A DNA stretch of 64,000 nt from JAIBJN01 sp963838795. Its GTDB lineage: Bacteria; Actinomycetota; Thermoleophilia; Gaiellales; Gaiellaceae. Of this stretch, positions 57,805 through 64,000 are shown piece after piece. Below the pieces are notes generated by a model. That model did not search any database and was not told the DNA's origin. It saw only the letters and a list, made by a program, of their open reading frames with translations. Numbering within the stretch: position 1 is the first letter of the stretch; each line of letters begins with the position of its first letter. The position numbers were made by a program, and so were the translations under genes. The stretch covers positions 62,001 through 126,000 of the forward strand of contig CAWISL010000018.1 of NCBI GenBank assembly GCA_963838795.1, in the 5' to 3' direction.

Positions 57805-58249
57805 CTCCGCGCAGCTCGTCCTCGATCTCCTGCTCGCGCTGCTGGGCGGCTTCGCGACCGGTCTCGTAGGCACGGCGCGGGCTCTTGCGAACGCGCAGCG
57901 ACGCGAAGCCGTGCGCGATGCCCTCGGCGAAGCCGGAGATCTTCTGGACCGGGCGGGTGATCGCGAAGCTGACGGCCCGCACGGCCGTGTCCACGCTGTC
58001 GGCGATGTCGACGGCGCTGTCGGTCACGAGATCGGCCTTGTCGAGCTGGGCGTTGACGCGTTGCAGGGTCCCGTGGCTCTCGTTGATGACCGGAAGCGTC
58101 TCCCGCTCGAGGCCCTTCAGGTACGAGGTGACCTGGCCGACGGTCCCGCCGAGCCGCACGAGCACGTACGTGAGCCCGACGGCAACCAGCACGAAGAAGA
58201 CGCTGAGCGCGATCCACAGGGCGTCGATCACTTCGAACGCGAACGGCAT
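57782..58249 (-). CDS. DUF948 membrane protein
   Basis: A 155-residue protein with one N-terminal membrane helix 'ALWIALSVFFVLVAVGLTYVLVRL' (about 10-33), then an amphipathic coiled coil 'KGLERETLPVINESHGTLQRVNAQLDKADLVTDSAVDIADSVDTAVRAVSFAI', characteristic of DUF948. The charged C-terminus 'REAAQQREQEIEDELRG' is cytosolic. These proteins often accompany general-stress loci. Overlaps the RsbW-like gene. Confidence 0.85.
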   Translation of the reverse strand: MPFAFEVIDALWIALSVFFVLVAVGLTYVLVRLGGTVGQVTSYLKGLERETLPVINESHGTLQRVNAQLDKADLVTDSAVDIADSVDTAVRAVSFAITRPVQKISGFAEGIAHGFASLRVRKSPRRAYETGREAAQQREQEIEDELRGGGARAES

Positions 58250-58264
58250 CGGTCGGCAGTGTAC

Positions 58265-59552
58265 TTAGCCAGCGAAGCCGATCAGACCCGCGCCGACCAC
58301 GACGTCGTCCTCGTAGAGGACCGCCGCCTGGCCCGGAGCGACGCCGAAGGCGGGGCGATCGAGCGTGAGCCGGAAGCCCCGTCCGGTAGCTTCGACCCGC
58401 GCGGGGGCTCCTGGCGACCGATGGCGAAGCTTCGCCTCGACGCGCTCGACAGGGACGAACAGGCGCCCGGAGGGAACCCCGACCACCGTGCGAGCCAATG
58501 AGTCTCGCGGACCCACGACCACCGTGTTCGTTCGGGGTCGCGTCTCGAGAGCGTAGAGCGGCCCTGCGGCCGCGACGCCGAGGCCGCGGCGCTGTCCGCT
58601 CGTAAAGCGCCAGTACCCGTGATGGCGTCCCAGCTCGCGCCCCGACTCGTCCACGATCGGGCCGTCCTCCTGCTGAAGCCCATGACGCGCGAGGAAGTGC
58701 CGATAGTCACCGCCCGCGAGGAAGCATGCCTCCTGGCTCTCCGCACGGTCCGCGGCCGCGAGGCCGGCGTCGCGGGCGCGTGCGCGCGTCGCCTCCTTCG
58801 TGCCTCCGCCGAGCGGGAACCAGAGCCGGTCGAGCCGGCGGGGGTCGAGGCGGGCGAGCATGTAGCTCTGATCCTTCGCCGCGTCGGCGGCCCGGGCGAG
58901 CAGAAGCCTTCCACGGTGCTCCCGCAGGCGCGCATAGTGACCGGTCGCCAGGCGCGCCGCGCCGACGCGGCGGCTGAAAGCGAGGAGCGCCGAGAAGCGG
59001 AACGTGCCGTTGCAGCGGATGCACGGGTTCGGGGTCTCCCCCCTCTCGTACCCAGAGACGAACGGTGCGACGACCGCCTGCCGAAACGGCTCCCGAAGAT
59101 CCAGGGTGAAATGCGGGAGCCCGAGCGCGTGGCAGGCATCCCGAGCGGCCACGAACGGCTGCGGGCGAGCAGCAGGCCCGTTCTCCGTCAGGCCCCGCCG
59201 GGTCGGTCCAGAGGCGGAGCGTGACCCCGACGACCTCGAACCCGGCGTCGCGGGCCTCGAGCAGCGCCACCGCGCTGTCCACCCCGCCGCTCATGGCCAC
59301 GACGACGCGCCCGGGCTCGGGCCGCGCCCGGACGGCCGGTCCCAGGGCATCGTGGAGCGCGTCCAGCGCGAGCGGCGTACCTCGAACGGCGCCGGCTTCG
59401 AGCAGCGTCAGCCCGCGCACCGCTCGGCAGAGCTCGGCCGCGCCCGTCCCTTCGCCGCGGGCCGCGGCGATCCGGCCGCGCTCGACGGAGACGGCGACCC
59501 AGGCGAGGTCTCCGCCTCGCACGGCGTTCCCGATCAGCTCACCCCTGGCCAT
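58265..59552 (-). CDS. mnmA: tRNA 2-thiouridylase MnmA with extra N-terminal domain (one frameshift)
   Basis: About 428 residues in two frames. An N-terminal segment of about 80 residues ('GNAVRGGDLAWVAVSVERGRIAAARGEGTGAAELCRAVRGLTLLEA') resembles a degenerate NifU/IscU N-domain. The PP-loop enzyme then starts 'RVVVAMSGGVDSAVALLEARDAGFEVVGVTLRLW'. At about 59150 one extra base shifts the frame, after which 'AARDACHALGLPHFTLDLR', 'GETPNPCIRCNGTFRF' (first catalytic Cys), 'ATGHYAR', 'DQSYMLARL', 'ESQEACFLAGGDYR' (second Cys) and the C-terminal barrel follow. It thiolates the wobble uridine of tRNA-Lys, -Glu and -Gln. Confidence 0.85.
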
Positions 59553-59599
59553 GAAAGTAAGAGTGCTCCACCCCGCCGATGAAGCCTCGTGCGTGAGGA

Positions 59600-59690
59600 A
59601 CCTGGCCATGCCAGGTGGGTGCCCTACCGACCCGGAGGCCGGACCCGGGCTCCCTCTCAGTAGGTGTTGGTTCTACATGTGCGCACGTCG
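59600..59690. other. Structured intergenic segment upstream of mnmA, candidate RNA element
   Basis: Within the 209-nt gap between mnmA and the RlpA-like gene there is a perfect hairpin ACCTGGC-cat-GCCAGGT (59600-59616), then a longer fold in which CCTAC (about 59623-59627) can pair with GTAGG (about 59661-59665) around an inner CCCGG/CCGGG stem. GTGCGCAC follows at about 59680. No tRNA, SRP or 6S signature was recognised. It could be an mnmA leader or a separate small RNA on either strand. Confidence 0.35.
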
Positions 59691-59761
59691 CCACGCACGG
59701 AGTCGAGCACTGCGCTCACTCTATCGCAGGTCAGCCACGAATCTGTGGATTCCCGCGCCGA

Positions 59762-60166
59762 CTACTCGGCGAAGCGCCAGCTGACCACGGTCTCGCCGGT
59801 GACGCCGAGCTGCCGCGCGAGCGCGGGCGACAGCTCGAACGCCCGGCCCGGATCGACCGGGCCCTGCTCAACCACGTCGGCCCGTGCCTGCCGTCCCTGA
59901 TGCTCCAGCAGGACCTTCGCGCCACAGGGAAGCACGGGGTGGGAGATGCCGATCGTCTCCGCCGCGACCGTGACTCCGCAGGCGGTGGGCCCGGAGACGG
60001 GCTCGAAGACGGCCACGTCGGCGGTCTCCCACTCGACGCCCGCCGCCGGCGGCGGTGGCGCGGCGTCCGAATCGTCGCCGAGACGGCTGAGGGCGATGGC
60101 GCCGAGCGCGCCCACGAGCGCCACGCCTGCGAGGGCCGCCTGCCGCCGCGCGAGCGCCGCGTTCAT
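59762..60166 (-). CDS. RlpA-like (double-psi beta-barrel) envelope protein
   Basis: A 134-residue protein. One N-terminal membrane/signal helix 'AALAGVALVGALGAIALSRL' (about 9-28) precedes an extracytoplasmic part ending 'ARADVVEQGPVDPGRAFELSPALARQLGVTG', a form of the RlpA double-psi barrel motif ('VvDRGPy..GR.iDLSpaAA..LG'). The catalytic Asp-type 'DRGP' is 'EQGP' here, so lytic activity is doubtful. It follows a Pro-rich membrane protein and probably belongs to the cell surface. Confidence 0.65.
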   Translation of the reverse strand: MNAALARRQAALAGVALVGALGAIALSRLGDDSDAAPPPPAAGVEWETADVAVFEPVSGPTACGVTVAAETIGISHPVLPCGAKVLLEHQGRQARADVVEQGPVDPGRAFELSPALARQLGVTGETVVSWRFAE

Positions 60167-60958
60167 CGGCCGCCGTGCTCGAGCAGCTCGCCGAACGACT
60201 CCCTGACGAGACTGTCGAACTCCGTGGGGAGCGACCCGTCGGGCGTGGCGAACTGACGCAGGTGAACGAAGAGGTAGGACCACTCCTCGTAGCGGAGCGG
60301 ATCGCGCTGGGCCTCGTCACGCGCCCGGCGCTCGAGATCCCAAAGATTCCACCGCCGGGGCTGGGCCGTCACCCGCGTCCGCAGGTCGATCACGCCCGGC
60401 AAGGCGGCCGCCGGACGAACAGGGCGTGGCGTGGTCTCCGGAGGCGACGGGCGCGGAGGCGGAGGCGCCGGTTCCGGGACGGGCCGGAGCGCCGGCCGCA
60501 CCGGCTCGGGCGGCGGCTCCGGCGTCAGCTCCGGTTCCGGCCGAGGTTCCGCCGGCTCAGTCTCGGAACGAGCCGAGGCGGGCTCGGCAACGGGCTGAGC
60601 CTGGAGCGGAGGATCCGACGCCGGTTGGAGCGAAGGGAGAGGTTCCTCCTCGAACCTCGGCAGAAGGAGACGGTGGGGGCAGAGCCTGTTCGGCCGCCGG
60701 CTCCTCGCTCGGGGCGAGCGGCGACGGGACGAGAGGAAGCACGACCTCCCCGACCGGGATCTCGACGGCCTCGCCGCCGAGGCGCAGGACGTCCTGCCGC
60801 CACGAGAGCCACTCGACGGTCCACGCGACGAGGAGGGCGATGCCCATGACGACGACGACGAGCAGCGGCCGCAGCTCCGCCAGCCAGAGGGCGAGCGCGA
60901 CCGTCAGGAGAAAGCCCGCAAGCGCGAGGAGGCGGAAGATCGAGCGCCTGTCAGGCAC
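60163..60958 (-). CDS. Two-helix membrane protein with long Pro/Glu-rich linker (one frameshift)
   Basis: About 264 residues. The N-terminus has two membrane helices ('LLALAGFLLTVALALWLAEL' and 'LLVVVVMGIALLVAWTVEWL'). A Pro/Glu/Ala-rich linker follows. At about 60660 one extra base shifts the frame, after which the linker continues 'PRFEEEPLPSLQPASDPPLQ' and 'AEPRPEPELTPEPPPEPV'. The conserved-looking C-terminus is 'RRWNLWDLERRARDEAQRDPLRYEEWSYLFVHLRQFA' and 'FDSLVRESFGEL'. No family recognised. Overlaps the RlpA-like gene by 4 nt; the pair probably spans the envelope. Confidence 0.6.
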
Positions 60959-60979
60959 GCTCCGGCGCCGGCGCCCCGT

Positions 60980-61879
60980 CTACGACGGAGCCGGGCGCTC
61001 GCCCTCGCTTGGCCCCCCGTCTTCGCCGGCTTCATCCGAGCCGCCCGCCTCCGGCGACGAGGTCGGCTCGTCATGTGGTTCGAGGTCAGGCTCGGCCCCG
61101 GGCACCTCGTCCTCTTCGCTCCTCGGGGTCGCCTGCGAAGCCTGCGACCCGCGCTGGGCCTCCACAGTGACCTCCGCCGCTCTGACGATGGCATCCACCG
61201 CTTCGTGGATGGCAGCGTCGCCATGTCCCGCTGCGGAGAGGAGCTGCTCCGCGCCCATACGGGCGCGCTGGACGACCAGCTCGGCCTGGGCCCGCGCCCA
61301 GTCGAGGGTCTGCTCCACCTCGGAGCGAGCCGAGTTCGTGAGCTCCGTCGCCTGGTGCCTGGACTGCTCCGTAAGCCGGTTTCCACGAGCTTCGGCCTCG
61401 CGCAGCTCCGCGGTCGCGTCGCGGTTCGCCTTGGTGAGGATCTCGCGGGACTCCTTGCGCGATGCGCTCAGGATCTCCGTGCGCTGGCGCTCGGTCTCCT
61501 GGCGGATGCGCGCGATCTCGGCCTCCTGCTGCTGGAGCTCCATCTGCTTCTCGCGGATCTCCTGCTCGGCACGGCCGACCTGCTTGACGGCGGCGTCCTG
61601 GGCGTCACGCTCGATCGTGTCGGCGAACTCTGCCGCGGCGCGGACGATGTGCAGCGCGTCCATGCGCACCGCATGGCCGGACGGCTCCGTGATCGCGCTC
61701 TTGGGAGCCGCCTGAAGCACTCGCAGATTGGCCTGCAGCGACGTGACGTGGCGCCGGAAAGAGTCGAAGGCCTCCTGCACCTTGGCGCGGTCGTAGCCGT
61801 CCGCCGCGCTCGGAAGGTCCTCGAGCCTCGGCATGGGCGTGAGGCCTGGCTGGGGCCGACCCGGTTCTTGCGTGGACAT
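60980..61879 (-). CDS. DivIVA-like coiled-coil protein
   Basis: A 299-residue, mostly helical protein. Residues about 30-250 are a long coiled coil ('YDRAKVQEAFDSFRRHVTSLQANLRVLQAA', 'AEFADTIERDAQDAAVKQVGRAEQEIREKQMELQQQEAEIARIRQETERQRTEIL', 'EARGNRLTEQSRHQATELTNSARSEVEQTLDWARAQAE'). The C-terminus is acidic and disordered. The pattern recalls DivIVA/Wag31-type or SepF-linked scaffolds of actinobacterial poles. Function inferred only from shape; it sits 21 nt before the Pro-rich membrane gene. Confidence 0.7.
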   Translation of the reverse strand: MSTQEPGRPQPGLTPMPRLEDLPSAADGYDRAKVQEAFDSFRRHVTSLQANLRVLQAAPKSAITEPSGHAVRMDALHIVRAAAEFADTIERDAQDAAVKQVGRAEQEIREKQMELQQQEAEIARIRQETERQRTEILSASRKESREILTKANRDATAELREAEARGNRLTEQSRHQATELTNSARSEVEQTLDWARAQAELVVQRARMGAEQLLSAAGHGDAAIHEAVDAIVRAAEVTVEAQRGSQASQATPRSEEDEVPGAEPDLEPHDEPTSSPEAGGSDEAGEDGGPSEGERPAPS

Positions 61880-61974
61880 GTTCGCTACGCCTCCCCTCCG
61901 CGTTCTGACCGCGGGCTCGACACAAGTATGCCCTTCCTCATCGGCTGGATCGCACGGGTTCCTTTAGAGATCCG

Positions 61975-63714
61975 CTATTCCGGCTGCGCACGCAGCTGAA
62001 TTCCAAGCTCCTCGAGCAGTTCCTCCTCGACCTCCGAGGGCGCTCCGCTCATGGGATCGACCCCGGCCTGGTTCTTGGGGAACGCAATCATGTCACGAAG
62101 GTTCGGCTCCCGACCGAGCGCCATCAGCATCCGCTCGATCCCAAACGCGATCCCGCCGTGTGGCGGCGCCCCCATCGCGAGCGCGTCGAGCAGGAAGCCG
62201 AACTTCCGGCGCTGCTCCTCCTCGCTCAGCTGGAGCGCCCCGAAGACCTGCGCCTGGAGCTCTTGCTCGTGGATCCTGAAGGAGCCGCCGCCGATCTCGA
62301 TGCCGTTGACGACAAGGTCGTACGCAAGCGCCGTCGCCGCGCCCGGATCAGCCGCGACCAACGCCTCCGAGCCGGGCGCCGGGCGGGTAAAGGGGTGGTG
62401 CACCGCCTTCCAGCGCGCCGCCTCCTCGTCCCACTCGAACATCGGGAAGTCCGTGATCCAGAGGAAGCGCCACGCGTCCTCGTCGACCAGCCGAAGCTCG
62501 CGCCCCAGGTGGAGCCGGAGAGCGCCCAGGACGCGAGCGGCGACGCCCGGGTCGTCCGCGACGAACAGCGCGGTGGAGCCGGGCTCCGAGCCAAACGCCG
62601 CCACCTCCTTCTCGGAGAGGAACTTGGCGATCGGGGAGCGCACCTCCCCGTCCTCCGCGACGACGATGTAGGCGAGCCCCTTCGCCCCCCACTCCTTGGC
62701 GAGCGCCTCCAGTCGCTCCAGCTCCGACCGCGAGAACACGTGCGGGGCCCGGATGAAGCGGACGGTCTCGGCGTTGGCGAAGACGCCGAGCTCCGACCCG
62801 CGCGTCACCTCGGTCGCATCCTCGATCTCGAGCCCGAAGCGCACGTCGGGCTTGTCGCTCCCGTACCGCGCCTTGGCCTCCGCGTGGGTCATCCTCGGAA
62901 AGGGCGTGTCGACCTCGGCGCCGATGCCCTCGCGCCAGACGGCGGCGCACATACGCTCCATGAGCGCGAACAGGTACTCCTGGTCCGGGAAGGCCATCTC
63001 GACGTCGAGCTGGGTGATCTCCTGAACGCGGTCGGCTCTCAAGTCCTCGTCGCGGAAGCAGATGGCGATCTGGTAGTAGCGGTCGAAGCCGCCGATCACG
63101 AGCAGCTGCTTGAGGATCTGCGGCGACTGGGGCAGCGCGAAGAAGCGACCCACCTGCAGGCGGCTCGGGACCACGAAGTCGCGCGCCCCCTCGGGGGTCG
63201 GCTTGAAGAGGATCGGCGTCTGGATGTCGAGGAAGCCGTCGGCTTCCATCTCCCTGCGGATCGTCGAGACCAGGCTGGCGCGGAGCCGCAGGTTGCGCTG
63301 CATCCGCGGCCGCCGCAGGTCGAGCCAGCGATACCGCAGGCGCAGCGTCTCGTCCACCCCCTCCTCGTCCAGCTGGAACGGCAGCGGCGTCGAGCGGGAG
63401 AGGATCTCGAGCCGATCGACCTGCAGCTCGACCTCGCCCGTGGGCAGGTCCGGGTTGACGTTCTCGGGAGCGCGCCTGACGACCTCCCCTTCCGCGCGGA
63501 GGACGAACTCGTTCCGAAGCTCGTGCGCGGCCTCGGATGCCTCCGCAGCGCGCTCCGGGTTGATCACGAGCTGACAGAGCCCGCTCGGGTCCCGCAGATC
63601 GACGAAGACGAGCCCGCCGTGGTCGCGGCGCGTGTCGACCCAGCCGGCGAGAGCCAGGCGCCTGCCCACGTGCTCGAGCCCGACCTGACCGCACATGAGG
63701 TCGCGCCAGGTCAC
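61975..63714 (-). CDS. aspS: Aspartyl-tRNA synthetase
   Basis: About 579 residues. The anticodon-binding OB domain starts 'LMCGQVGLEHVGRRLALAGWVDTRRDHGGLVFVDLRDPSG'. Class II motif 2 is in 'YYQIAICFRDEDLRADRVQEITQLDVEMAF', the GAD insertion in the middle ('LFVADDPGVAARVLGALRLHLG') and motif 3 in 'GGIAFGIERMLMALG'. 'HHPFT' and 'DLVVNGIEIGGGSFRIHE' confirm bacterial type. GTG at 63714 overlaps the hisS stop (GTGA); an ATG at 63696 is the alternative. Confidence 0.97.
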   Translation of the reverse strand: MTWRDLMCGQVGLEHVGRRLALAGWVDTRRDHGGLVFVDLRDPSGLCQLVINPERAAEASEAAHELRNEFVLRAEGEVVRRAPENVNPDLPTGEVELQVDRLEILSRSTPLPFQLDEEGVDETLRLRYRWLDLRRPRMQRNLRLRASLVSTIRREMEADGFLDIQTPILFKPTPEGARDFVVPSRLQVGRFFALPQSPQILKQLLVIGGFDRYYQIAICFRDEDLRADRVQEITQLDVEMAFPDQEYLFALMERMCAAVWREGIGAEVDTPFPRMTHAEAKARYGSDKPDVRFGLEIEDATEVTRGSELGVFANAETVRFIRAPHVFSRSELERLEALAKEWGAKGLAYIVVAEDGEVRSPIAKFLSEKEVAAFGSEPGSTALFVADDPGVAARVLGALRLHLGRELRLVDEDAWRFLWITDFPMFEWDEEAARWKAVHHPFTRPAPGSEALVAADPGAATALAYDLVVNGIEIGGGSFRIHEQELQAQVFGALQLSEEEQRRKFGFLLDALAMGAPPHGGIAFGIERMLMALGREPNLRDMIAFPKNQAGVDPMSGAPSEVEEELLEELGIQLRAQPE

Positions 63715-64000
63715 CCCACGAGCTCCAGGAGCTCGTCCAGCGAGCCGACCCTGACATCCTCCTGGCCCGGCCGGCGCAGCACCTGGCCGTCGACGTCGAC
63801 GACCAGGGTCGCTCGCGCGCCGAGGCGCCCGGCCTGCGTCAGCTGGCCCTTCAAGGACCGTCCGGCGTAGTCGGTGTCGGCACGCATGCCCCTCCTCCGA
63901 AGGTCGGCGAGCCACGGCAGGATCTCGGCCCTGCGGCTTGCGTCGGCGAAGGCGACGAAGACGTCGACCGCCTCTGGCTCGTCGGCCGCCGAGCTCGACA
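63711..64000 (-). CDS. hisS: Histidyl-tRNA synthetase, C-terminal end (truncated by window edge)
   Basis: Only the last 95 or so residues are present. They form the anticodon-binding domain: 'VDVFVAFADASRRAEILPWLADLRRRGMRADTDYAGRSLKGQLTQAGRLGARATLVV' and 'VLRRPGQEDVRVGSLDELLELVG'. 'GRSLKGQ...A.RLGA' is diagnostic of HisRS and of its relative HisZ. Coupling to aspS through GTGA is the usual hisS-aspS order, which favours HisRS. Confidence 0.9.
   Translation of the reverse strand, partial: SSSAADEPEAVDVFVAFADASRRAEILPWLADLRRRGMRADTDYAGRSLKGQLTQAGRLGARATLVVDVDGQVLRRPGQEDVRVGSLDELLELVG

Noticed and set aside
1..64000. CRISPR arrays, prophage, IS elements, tRNA or rRNA genes
   Set aside because: No regularly spaced repeats, transposase or integrase motifs, or tRNA T-loop/acceptor patterns were seen in the intergenic gaps, all of which are shorter than about 210 nt.

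Overview
The window is about 64 kb of very GC-rich DNA packed with genes, many overlapping by 1-4 nt (ATGA, GTGA, TTGA). It reads as chromosomal core sequence of an Actinomycetota bacterium. The block tlyA-nadK-recN-steA-mctB-pyrG is a hallmark of that phylum. The presence of recO-glyQ-glyS-PPDK regulator-ppdK, DUF3866, DUF3891 and a SigF/B-type sigma points by inference to a deep-branching class such as Thermoleophilia. I saw no prophage, insertion sequence, CRISPR array, tRNA or rRNA.

Layout. 1-4.9 kb: end of an MMPL transporter, a membrane/hydrolase fusion, LtrA, a cupin and a YjbR-like protein. 4.9-8.2 kb: a molybdate island. A Mop protein and ModA diverge from a MerR-HTH/Mop regulator with ModB and ModC, and an inverted repeat overlies the divergent promoter. 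8.2-12.3 kb: an aminotransferase-SDR-cupin operon and a secreted EEP-fold hydrolase. 12.3-13.3 kb: two small proteins sharing an N-terminal prion-like motif, then a Cys-rich protein. 13.3-18.6 kb: ComB, a rhomboid protease, a PLD protein and PPDK. 18.8-23.9 kb: a small membrane protein, the PPDK regulator, glyS, glyQ, recO and a glutaredoxin. 23.9-27.3 kb: MutM, pyrimidine-nucleoside phosphorylase and DeoB. 27.3-30.8 kb: RskA-like anti-sigma, ECF sigma, DUF4394 protein and alanine dehydrogenase, all interrupted by frameshifts. 30.9-43.6 kb: DUF3866, an M20 peptidase, then (read on the minus strand from high to low coordinates) ispA-DUF3891-tlyA-nadK-recN-steA-SRPBCC-mctB-GT-pyrG. 43.6-54 kb: ruvX-mltG-aroE-aroC-aroKB-aroQ-pepQ-efp-carboxyltransferase/BCCP-accC-nusB. 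54-64 kb: alaS, sigma F, a degenerate RsbW-like protein, DUF948, mnmA, an envelope-type cluster, aspS and the end of hisS.

The genes are mostly housekeeping: shikimate pathway, biotin-dependent carboxylation, translation, DNA repair, nucleoside salvage and envelope growth. The most unusual items are these: a 42-43 bp element present three times in intergenic gaps of minus-strand operons; the tandem prion-like-motif proteins; a carboxyltransferase fused to BCCP that lacks two expected metal-site residues; a GT2/MraY-like fusion; three genes whose best start is CTG; and a dense cluster of single-base frameshifts at 27.3-30.0 kb, which more likely reflects sequence error than decay.
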